From positions 1 to 64,000 of the forward strand of contig JBDHTQ010000003.1 of the NCBI GenBank assembly GCA_039808765.1: 64,000 nucleotides of DNA, in the 5' to 3' direction. The notes beneath the pieces are model-generated. The model made no database searches and was not told where the DNA came from. It saw only the letters and a list, made by a program, of their open reading frames with translations. This DNA is from JBDHTQ01 sp039808765 (lineage in GTDB: Bacteria; Pseudomonadota; Alphaproteobacteria; UBA2400). Made by a program: the position numbers and the translations under genes. Positions 1 to 6,541 of the stretch are shown here, piece after piece; positions within the stretch are counted from its first letter, which is position 1; every line of letters begins with the position of its first letter.

Positions 1-118
1 CGTATCGATGACGGTAAAGCTGATTGCACCGATTGCGATGGACGAAGGACTTCGTTTTGCGATCCGTGAAGGTGGACGTACCGTTGGCGCCGGCGTCGTC
101 GCCAAAATCATCGAGTAA
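1..118 (+). CDS. tuf: Elongation factor Tu, C-terminal end (partial)
   Basis: The window opens inside a gene. Frame 2 encodes the last 38 residues of EF-Tu, the GTPase that delivers aminoacyl-tRNA to the ribosome. The tail reads PIAMDEGLRFAIREGG and then RTVGAGVVAKIIE before TAA at 116-118, which is the near-invariant EF-Tu C-terminus (end of beta-barrel domain 3). The GTPase domain lies outside the window. A hairpin terminator follows at 164-194, so tuf appears to end its transcription unit here. Confidence 0.95.
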   Translation, partial: VSMTVKLIAPIAMDEGLRFAIREGGRTVGAGVVAKIIE

Positions 119-163
119 TTTAAGTGATGATAGAGCGTCACTTTAACGTGATGCTCAATCAGT

Positions 164-194
164 AAAAACCCGCTCAGAAATGGGCGGGTTTTTT
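164..194 (+). terminator. Rho-independent terminator of tuf
   Basis: AAAAACCCGC pairs with GCGGGTTTTT around a short loop and is followed by a T run. It sits 46 bases after the tuf stop. Because the A tract precedes the stem, it could also work for the reverse-strand gene that ends at 217. Confidence 0.9.
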
Positions 195-216
195 ATGCAG
201 TTGTAATGGCTACGTG

Positions 217-1392
217 TTACGGAGCAGTTGGTGAGGCTGGTGCTCTTGCTGGTTGTCTGGGGCGGGCATCGGCGGGAGTATCATCATCCAATGTGGCAAT
301 TGTCACCGCGAGGGGGCTCGTATCAATTTCCGGTTGGACTGGTGGGGGGGCTGCTTGTTGTGTAACAATGGTTTGATCTTCTCCGGTATAAACAATCTCT
401 GGTGAATTTGCCATATATGTAGAGCCTAACCTATTAAAAACATTACCAACCGCATGGGCTATATTCGCCACGCTTGCGCCCCGATCGAATCCGCCTAACA
501 TCTGTTCGCGCACCCATGTAAACTCTTCATTCGTGGCAGGAAGGGTAAGAGGGGGGGTTGCACCTTGTGGCGGAATATGATTGCCGGGTAAAAAATGTGC
601 TTGATATTGCGCCGGTCCCATTGGCATGGGTGCGAATGTTTGCCATTGGCCAGGACAGTCTTTTGCAAGCACCTGTTCCATTTCGTCAACGCGGTAAGCG
701 CCGCGCAATCCAGCTTTATAGCCTTCGTGAAAAGAAGCAGAAGCATTCTCCCCAGGATAAGCATCACCGATCGTTTGGATTGTTTGCTCAGAATAAGGAC
801 GGTTGAGGTCCATGGTTACAATTGATGCACCACTTGCTTTAGCCAAGTTCCCCATGGCTGCGAGGTCACGTTGGTTTTGAGCATCTGTTTTAAGATGGGT
901 CTGATAAATGGAGGTTATGGTATCTGCTTTGTGGCCGTTTGCAGCTAATTCATCAAGCCTTTCAGCGAGAGGACCCGGAAGTAGGGTAATGCGTGCAGCT
1001 GCTTCTGGATCTGTTTTCGCAAGATTTTGGAGATTTTCTTGCGCTTTTGCATAGAGCGCAGGATCTTCTTCAATGCAGACGACATTAATATCACGACGAC
1101 TTAATGCGGCATACTCTGCAAAGCGCCCGGCATTTTGACCTGTATCGACTAACGTTCCACCTGCTGGGATGGTTCCCCCAAATTTTGTCATAATTGCGCC
1201 AAAATCTGCTCCCAAAGTGGCATCTGAGGCAGCCCCGGCACTGAGCTCATTGATGTCGGAAGGCGAGCGCGGGTCCATATGGGGCCTACGTGTTTGTAGA
1301 GCATAATCCCCGCCGGAGTTGAATTCGGTAAATAGCGCAGTTTTTCCTGCAGCGACAATGCGATCCTTGCGTCGATTAAATTCATCAGACAT
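217..1392 (-). CDS. Uncharacterised protein with a SAM-methyltransferase-like core
   Basis: This 391-residue protein is not a family I recognise. Around residues 79-125 it reads GTLVDTGQNAGRFAEY, then INVVCIEEDPALYAKAQENL. That is the layout of a class I SAM-dependent methyltransferase: a glycine loop after a hydrophobic strand, then an acidic residue at the end of strand 2 (E109/E110 or D111). No N-terminal signal peptide is seen. The last 45 residues are rich in proline and alanine and carry IDTSPL at 356-361, a motif echoed in the tails of two other unknown proteins in this window. It is transcribed toward tuf and diverges from the coaD-coaE fusion, with the triple repeat array between them. 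A methyltransferase role is inferred from fold pattern only; no substrate can be proposed. Confidence 0.65.
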   Translation of the reverse strand: MSDEFNRRKDRIVAAGKTALFTEFNSGGDYALQTRRPHMDPRSPSDINELSAGAASDATLGADFGAIMTKFGGTIPAGGTLVDTGQNAGRFAEYAALSRRDINVVCIEEDPALYAKAQENLQNLAKTDPEAAARITLLPGPLAERLDELAANGHKADTITSIYQTHLKTDAQNQRDLAAMGNLAKASGASIVTMDLNRPYSEQTIQTIGDAYPGENASASFHEGYKAGLRGAYRVDEMEQVLAKDCPGQWQTFAPMPMGPAQYQAHFLPGNHIPPQGATPPLTLPATNEEFTWVREQMLGGFDRGASVANIAHAVGNVFNRLGSTYMANSPEIVYTGEDQTIVTQQAAPPPVQPEIDTSPLAVTIATLDDDTPADARPRQPARAPASPTAP

Positions 1393-1470
1393 TAAAATAT
1401 TGCCTTGTAAAAGATTTTTTCAAATATTTTTGAGTATAATCGACAATGATAAAATTAATCTTAAGTAGGC

Positions 1471-1773
1471 TAGAGCAAATCCCGAAAAGATGGGCGCGTA
1501 GAGACCATCTTTGACGACGTATTTGCGTTAAAAGAATAAAACAGAGCGCGTCTTGGAGATGCGCTCGAGTTTAAATCCCGAAAAGATGGGCGCGTAGAGA
1601 CCATCTTTGACGACGTATTTGCGTTGAAAGAATAAAACGGAGCGCGTTTATCTTCAGGATATGCGCTCGAGTTTAAATCCCGAAAAGATGGGCGCGTAGA
1701 GACCATCATTGACGACGTATTTGCGTCAAAGATAATAAAACGGAGCGCGTTTATCTTCAGGAGATGCGCTCTA
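1471..1773 (+). repeat. Three tandem units of the ~100-bp TAGAGC repeat
   Basis: Three near-identical units of about 100 bases lie head to tail. They start at TAGAGCAAATCCCG (1471) and end with GATGCGCTCTA (1773). Each unit contains AAAGATGG/CCATCTTT, a TTTGACG...CGTCAAA-like pair, and GAGCGC/GCGCTC, so it can fold into three hairpins. Unit boundaries are marked by CTCGAGTTTAAATCCCG at about 1563 and 1665. The outer ends are the inverted hexamers TAGAGC and GCTCTA. Single copies occur at 23823, 31224, 51563, 56566 and 59668. The reverse strand is open through the array only because of its repeat composition. Confidence 0.9.
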
Positions 1774-1838
1774 AAGTGTATAAGCATAAACACTTAATAG
1801 GCGTGACGATAATAAAGTAAGTGAATTATAAAAAATGC

Positions 1839-1868
1839 TTGACCCGCTTTGCCGATCATTGCTAGGCT
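1839..1868 (+). promoter_or_regulatory. Putative sigma-70 promoter for the coaD-coaE fusion
   Basis: TTGACC at 1839-1844 and TAGGCT at 1863-1868 are separated by 18 bases. If used, transcription would start near 1875 and leave a leader of about 320 nucleotides before the ATG at 2198. The assignment rests on consensus match only. Confidence 0.45.
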
Positions 1869-1876
1869 CGTTTCCA

Positions 1877-1917
1877 GCAAGGTAGATAGACTGCCTTGTA
1901 TCGAAAACGACAAGGAG
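1877..1917 (+). promoter_or_regulatory. Alternative hairpins around a free Shine-Dalgarno-like site in the coaD leader
   Basis: CCTTG at 1894-1898 can pair either with CAAGG upstream (1878-1882) or, as CCTTGT, with ACAAGG downstream (1910-1915). The two pairings exclude each other. The second would hide the AAGGAG at 1912-1917, which precedes GTG/TTG codons of very short reading frames (19-29 codons). The rest of the leader, to 2197, holds nothing else I can support. Confidence 0.3.
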
Positions 1918-2197
1918 TTTGTTGTGCTACAGAACCAAAATCAAAACCCCACCCTCTCTATCTTTTTTTATCATTGCATTTGATGTTAATGCTTTGATTA
2001 TACTTTGAGCAAGCGTGCCGATTAAGGCAGTTTGATCGCGGCAAGTAATGAGATTGCGTAATCCTATTTGCTTTCCGCTCGCAGGTTTGCTCAAGATGGG
2101 GCACATGTGATCACGTGAACCATAAGGATGGATAGGGTCACGGTTTGATTTTTTACTATACCAACATGCTTTTTGATTAATGATGAAGGACATAAAA

Positions 2198-3979
2198 ATG
2201 ACGCGTAGATCTCGCACACCAGCAAAAAGTATTTATATGGGTAGTTTTGATGTTTTGACATGGGGTCATTATTCAGTAGCAGAAATGGCTGCCCGTTTAT
2301 TTGGAAAAACTGATGTTGCAGTTGCTTTTAATCCAAATAAAACATATCTGTACTCGCGTGCTGAACGTGTGGCGCTTGCCCGGCAAGGATTGGCAGGAAT
2401 TGATGGCGTTCGTGTTTGTTCTTTCGAAGGGCTTTTTACAGACTATGTAAAACGGCATGGTTATAATGTCGTGGTGAGGGGGGTGCGCTCATCTGCGGAT
2501 CTGAATGATGCAATGCTATTAGATGCATTGGGGGAGATGCAATTTGTTGAGGGCGGGGGAGTTATTCCTGTTTATCTTCCGTGTAAAAGAAAATTTCAGG
2601 ATACAAGTTCAACGAGTACTAAAGCTATTCTTGACGGGCAAGGTCGCGCGTATGATTTAGCTCCCCTTGTGAGTATACATGCCTATCAAGCACGTAAGAT
2701 GAGTCAGTATATTTGCGGGTTAACGGGTGTAAGCGGCGCTGGAAAGACGACAATTGCAAATGAGTTTAAGGCGATTGCAGCGTCTCGTGGTATCGATTTT
2801 TCTCACATTGAAATGGATAAACTGGGACATCGTATTTTGAACAGAGAGGAAAATGACAAGATATTTAGGGATACGCGTCAAGAAATTATCCATCGTTTTG
2901 GTGTAGAAAGAGTTACGACTGATGGCAATATCGACCGTAAAAAATTGGGAGCGCTTGTTTTTGGTGATCCCCAAAAAATGGCAATACTGAACCGTATCAT
3001 GGCTGAGCCGATGAATCTTATGATCGCTGATCAGCTCCGCCATAAAACGGGATTTTCTATGTTAGACGGTGCTCTATTTGCAGAAACACCTGAACTATTG
3101 CCGTTAATCCACAATAATGTTGTGCTTGTGTCGTCATCACAAAAAGCTTTACGTGCTCGTCTGGCGATGCGCGATGGTTTGGATAGCGCTCAATTTGAGA
3201 GACGGCAAGCAAGTCAATTTACGACAAAAACAAAACGTGATGCGTTGATGAAGCAAATTACCAAAGATAGATATGGTCGTATTATTAATTTTGATAATTC
3301 AAGTGTTTTGGGGCCTGCGCAGAACGATCTTATGGTCGCTTTCAATGAGATGATGGAAGCTGTCGATATTTTCGGTGAGCTGCGTGTGACTGGGTTTTTG
3401 AAATTACTGAGAGTAGAACAGCCTAAACAGGCGTATGACCTCTTGCGTTCATTTTATGCTGGCAATGATCGGCATTATCATGCGTGGTCACATATTGTAG
3501 ATGGCATCAATCAAATTCAGAACATTGAAGATCAGTTGGATGACCCGCAAGCCCTCTTGCTGGGATGGCTATTCCATGATGCCGTTTATGATGTAACGAA
3601 TAATTCATCTGAAGACCGAAGCATGGCGCTCTTGCAGCAGGTTGGCACTGCGTGGGGATTAGATGCTCGTTTAATCAAAAAAGCTCAGCGTTTTATTGAG
3701 GTGACAAAGCATGGTCGCGTGCGTCCAGAAACATCAGATGAGTTATATATGGTTGATGTTGATTTTTCCATGTTTGGTCGTCCATGGAAGGTTTTTTCGC
3801 AATGTGTCAATGATATACGATACGAATATCCGGCGTTGTCTAATGCCGAATTTAATAATGGCCGACGAGCATTTTTGCAAAGCCTAGGCCCTGATGTTTT
3901 TCGTACCGACCGTTTTAAATGTGAATTTGCTGAACAGGCAAGAAGCAATATTGACCGGTCGATCTCAGCACTTAAGTAA
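2198..3979 (+). CDS. CoaD-CoaE-HD hydrolase fusion (bifunctional CoA synthase-like protein)
   Basis: This 593-residue protein joins three domains. Residues 1-160 are phosphopantetheine adenylyltransferase (CoaD): GSFD at 15-18, the nucleotidyltransferase TWGH at 21-24, and the SSTST signature near 137. Residues 172-390 are dephospho-CoA kinase (CoaE): P-loop GVSGAGKT at 177-184, then MDKLGH and the NIDRKKLGALVF element typical of CoaE. Residues 395-593 match the predicted HD-superfamily phosphohydrolases of COG4339: RHYHAWSH at 425-432, FHDAVYD at 459-465 and VDVDFSMFG near 520. The first two domains catalyse the last two steps of CoA synthesis. The role of the third is unknown. The ATG at 2198 is preferred over 2180 because AAGGA lies 7 bases upstream. 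CoaD-CoaE fusion is the usual arrangement in animal CoA synthase but unusual in bacteria. P-loop, TxGH and metal-site residues all look intact. Confidence 0.9.
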   Translation: MTRRSRTPAKSIYMGSFDVLTWGHYSVAEMAARLFGKTDVAVAFNPNKTYLYSRAERVALARQGLAGIDGVRVCSFEGLFTDYVKRHGYNVVVRGVRSSADLNDAMLLDALGEMQFVEGGGVIPVYLPCKRKFQDTSSTSTKAILDGQGRAYDLAPLVSIHAYQARKMSQYICGLTGVSGAGKTTIANEFKAIAASRGIDFSHIEMDKLGHRILNREENDKIFRDTRQEIIHRFGVERVTTDGNIDRKKLGALVFGDPQKMAILNRIMAEPMNLMIADQLRHKTGFSMLDGALFAETPELLPLIHNNVVLVSSSQKALRARLAMRDGLDSAQFERRQASQFTTKTKRDALMKQITKDRYGRIINFDNSSVLGPAQNDLMVAFNEMMEAVDIFGELRVTGFLKLLRVEQPKQAYDLLRSFYAGNDRHYHAWSHIVDGINQIQNIEDQLDDPQALLLGWLFHDAVYDVTNNSSEDRSMALLQQVGTAWGLDARLIKKAQRFIEVTKHGRVRPETSDELYMVDVDFSMFGRPWKVFSQCVNDIRYEYPALSNAEFNNGRRAFLQSLGPDVFRTDRFKCEFAEQARSNIDRSISALK

Positions 3980-4350
3980 CTTATGATAATTATAATAAAC
4001 CTGAATAAGTTCGTGGCAACGTAACGCAATGCGGAAAGAGTTCCGGTTATTCTGTTGCTGAGTGGGCACTGTTCAAAATTCTCATCCCTGCAAAAGGTGA
4101 GTTTGTGAATAGTGTCCATATCGGTAAAAAGATATCCCATTTTTATCGCTGCGCGATTGGCTTGTTGAGTTTTTCGAGCGCAAGCGTAATAATCACCGCG
4201 CGTTCTTAATCCCGTTTCAACGTGTTCATCGTGTATATTGGCTTTCAGTCTTGTTTTGTCTGTACGCGACATCAGCGTCTAATCCATAAAAAATGGATTT
4301 TTTTATGCGGTTATAATCGGCAAAGTCAATAAATAAGAAAAAAGTGATTT
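3980..4350. other. Intergenic region without a supported gene
   Basis: About 370 bases separate the convergent coaD-coaE fusion and the lytic transglycosylase. A reverse-strand frame is open from 4272 through this region and on into the 3' end of the fusion gene (195 codons). It shows no recognisable domain and no clear ribosome-binding site, so I do not call it. A small hairpin (AATCCAT/ATGGATT, 4281-4299) followed by T residues could terminate forward transcription. Confidence 0.4.
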
Positions 4351-5346
4351 TTAGGCAAAAATGCCAAGCAGTGATCCTTTTTGATTTTCAGGCGCTGAAA
4401 AGAGACCTGCCACGTCGGATGCATTCGCTTTTGAGAGGGGAGAAGACCGTGTATGCTTTCCCTCTTGATCCTCACCTGTAGCCAATGCACGATCGACATC
4501 ACCTGGGGCATCAAGGGCAGCCAGAAGGTAAGATGTTAGAAAGGGTCGTTGTGCGCTGGGGATGGCTCCTTGCGCGCTTGGTGTGCTTGTAATTGCAGAT
4601 GCTGTCTGGATTGACGCGGCATCTGAATCCATCGCGCCGGGAACAAAAGCGTCTCCCGATTTCGAAAGGGCATAATAGCTATCGGCGGTCATTTTTTGGG
4701 TAAAAGATGCATAAATTTCCTGTACTGATTTTTCGCGCCCGCCCTTCCCGTAAAAAACAGAGTGATTTGCAGCAGCGGCCTCGGGCAGCAAGTCGGCTGC
4801 GCTGGCTTTAGGAGAAGATTTGAGTGCAGAAAGGAATTTGTTTGCGCCGCCCGCACCTAAAAAATGGGCGAGGTAAAGATCCGTATCAGAAACGTCGCGC
4901 TTGAGGTGGCTGGTCAAATAATCTTTGTTTTCGCTTGCATATTCCGCTGCCATGAGCGACGACACAGCTGGATCTTTGCGCAAATCAAGGATCTTTTTAC
5001 GCATTTCCTTACCGCCATCAATGTGAAACGAACCGTCTGATTTTTTAGTGATGGCTTGAGCCATCACATCTAAACCGTGTTCTGCCCCATGTTTGTCCAC
5101 CATATCGAGCCATGTGCGTTCAATAAATTGATACATGCCTGTTGCGGTTGATGATTTAGATGTGGCGTTCGGATCAAAAGCAGATTCAGTGTTGGCTTTT
5201 GCTAAAAGGTAGGAAAAACTTACCCCGGTCTTTTCGCTGGCATCAGCAACAGCCTGATAAATTTTACCCGACACAGGCGCTGCGGCTGTATGTTGTGCTG
5301 TTTTCTGGGTCACGCTGTGTGTAATATTTGCCTGACTGAGCGCCAT
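4351..5346 (-). CDS. Lytic transglycosylase-like muramidase (SLT fold)
   Basis: The 331-residue protein has a transglycosylase SLT domain at about residues 27-190. It is recognised by LLAKANTESAFDPNA, with the likely catalytic glutamate at E54, followed by TATGMYQFIERTW. Lysozyme-like enzymes of this type cleave the glycan strands of peptidoglycan. The region DTDLYLAHFLGAGGANKFL is typical of the alphaproteobacterial branch that includes flagellum-associated muramidases. No signal peptide is visible, which is common for enzymes exported by the flagellar apparatus. The C-terminal 110 residues are low in predicted structure and rich in Ala, Ser and Gly. It lies a few kilobases from flagellin and fliD genes, so opening the cell wall for the flagellum is a reasonable but unproven role. 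Confidence 0.8.
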   Translation of the reverse strand: MALSQANITHSVTQKTAQHTAAAPVSGKIYQAVADASEKTGVSFSYLLAKANTESAFDPNATSKSSTATGMYQFIERTWLDMVDKHGAEHGLDVMAQAITKKSDGSFHIDGGKEMRKKILDLRKDPAVSSLMAAEYASENKDYLTSHLKRDVSDTDLYLAHFLGAGGANKFLSALKSSPKASAADLLPEAAAANHSVFYGKGGREKSVQEIYASFTQKMTADSYYALSKSGDAFVPGAMDSDAASIQTASAITSTPSAQGAIPSAQRPFLTSYLLAALDAPGDVDRALATGEDQEGKHTRSSPLSKANASDVAGLFSAPENQKGSLLGIFA

Positions 5347-5417
5347 AAAAGCCGTTTCTCCCTTTCATGGGGAGTAGAAGCAAGTCTTGTGCCAAACGCT
5401 CAAATATCGTGCGCTCG

Positions 5418-5807
5418 TTATAAAGCAGGTAAATCTTTGGGTGACAGGAAAGCAGATTTTTTCTGCAGATGGGGTGGTGTAAGCGCAGTGCTGTTGGAGT
5501 AAAACTGTACTGGTTGACCCTGTAAGGTCATTTGTTTGAGGGTGTTCATGTCAGTTTCAAGCTTCTGCAGTTTGCGGTTGGCACGATACGCCCGCACGCG
5601 GCCTCCGGCTGTCGTGACCCATAAAAGCAGGCAACCCGCGAGAAAACTAACCGCCATCGCACACCATAATAAAATTGAAAGAGGAGCGTTTATGCTGAAC
5701 GGCAAAGGAAAAAAAGAGAGCTCCACCGATTGCATATTTGAGCCAGTAATTGAAACCAATAAAGTCGCAAAAACAATAAAGAAAACAAAAGAGATCACGC
5801 GCCCCAT
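5418..5807 (-). CDS. lapA: LapA-domain (DUF1049) inner-membrane protein
   Basis: The 129-residue protein has two hydrophobic segments, at about residues 5-25 (VISFVFFIVFATLLVSITGS) and 43-67. They are joined by the LSFFPLPFSINAPLSILLW stretch typical of the lipopolysaccharide assembly protein A (DUF1049) family, then a basic, coiled tail. In E. coli the family works with LapB in controlling LPS synthesis. I chose the ATG at 5807 because GGAG lies 7 bases upstream; an ATG at 5843 would add 12 residues. It lies downstream of ihfB on the same strand, the usual order in alphaproteobacteria, and may be co-transcribed with it. Confidence 0.8.
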   Translation of the reverse strand: MGRVISFVFFIVFATLLVSITGSNMQSVELSFFPLPFSINAPLSILLWCAMAVSFLAGCLLLWVTTAGGRVRAYRANRKLQKLETDMNTLKQMTLQGQPVQFYSNSTALTPPHLQKKSAFLSPKDLPAL

Positions 5808-5930
5808 AATCCTTCTCCATCGCTCCAATTTATCAAACAACACGCTTTCACCGGGGTCAAAGCAACAACGTCATCGAATAAAGACATCGCACGAGCAAGG
5901 CAGATATGACAGCCAGCCCATTATGGTGAA

Positions 5931-6242
5931 CTAGTCATCGCTATTGTCATCGCCGCTTGGCTCAACACCGTTAAGGCGATCACGTAAATGCTTGCCAGTT
6001 TTGAAGAAGGGAATAAATTTTTCTTCCACTTCCACAGCATTGCCGGTGCGGGGATTTCTTCCCGTTCTGGCCTCGCGATGTTTGATCCAAAACGCACCAA
6101 ATCCACGAAGTTCAACACGTTGTCCTTGTTCAAGAGCTTTTGTTATTGACTCAAAAAACGTATTCACCGTGCGTTCAACATCACGCATTTGCATTTGCGG
6201 ATTATGTTCCGCCAGCTTTAGTATAAGTTCCGATTTTGTCAT
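5931..6242 (-). CDS. ihfB: Integration host factor beta subunit
   Basis: The 103-residue protein is a member of the HU/IHF DNA-bending family. It opens with TKSELILKLAEHNPQMQMRDVERTV. It carries the DNA-arm signature GFGAFWIKHREARTGRNPRTG and the beta-subunit style VEEKFIPFFKTGKHLRDRLN. IHF-beta pairs with IHF-alpha, which is not in this window, and bends DNA sharply at specific sites. The gene diverges from the first flagellin. An exact match to the IHF consensus lies in the shared upstream region at 6439-6451, next to a sigma-54 promoter, so the product may act on its neighbour. The tail after residue 93 is acidic (SGDDNSDD). Confidence 0.95.
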   Translation of the reverse strand: MTKSELILKLAEHNPQMQMRDVERTVNTFFESITKALEQGQRVELRGFGAFWIKHREARTGRNPRTGNAVEVEEKFIPFFKTGKHLRDRLNGVEPSGDDNSDD

Positions 6243-6438
6243 ACAGAAATTCTCCGCTCTAGATGAGGAACGAAATTGTCCCGTATCTTGACAAGAATAT
6301 CATGATCGTCAAGGGGCTGATTTTTTGTCATATATTTCGCGACTCAAGTCGAATACCTCGGGCGGAATCTTTTGCCGGGTAAAGTTTCTGACGGGTATCG
6401 TCAAAGAATTAAACTTTTTTCTTTATAATTATGTTTTT

Positions 6439-6451
6439 AATCAATATGTTA
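6439..6451 (+). promoter_or_regulatory. Predicted IHF binding site
   Basis: AATCAATATGTTA matches the IHF consensus WATCAANNNNTTR at every defined position. It is centred about 50 bases upstream of the start expected from the sigma-54 promoter at 6469-6484. IHF commonly sits there to bend an enhancer-bound activator onto sigma-54 polymerase. Confidence 0.65.
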
Positions 6452-6468
6452 TGTATTTTTTTATCGAA

Positions 6469-6484
6469 TGGCATGGAACTTGCT
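6469..6484 (+). promoter_or_regulatory. Sigma-54 (-24/-12) promoter of the first flagellin
   Basis: TGGCATG, four bases, then TTGCT fits the sigma-54 consensus TGGCACG-N4-TTGCW with one mismatch. The GG and GC dinucleotides have the required spacing. It lies 58 bases before the flagellin ATG at 6542. Sigma-54 control of flagellins is established in Caulobacter and relatives. Confidence 0.8.
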
Positions 6485-6541
6485 TTTTTCTATCCAAGCG
6501 ACCCGTTTTTGCGTGTTGCACGAATTATGGAGGATAGAACC

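Noticed and set aside
1471..1773. Possible CRISPR array
   Set aside because: Units are about 100 bases with no spacers, and single copies occur elsewhere between genes.
1470..1793. Reverse-strand frame of 107 codons with internal repeats
   Set aside because: It lies wholly in the triple repeat array and its repeated peptide is a by-product of the DNA repeat.
1927..2217. Reverse-strand frame of 96 codons in the CoA fusion leader
   Set aside because: No domain or ribosome-binding site, and it overlaps the start of the fusion gene.
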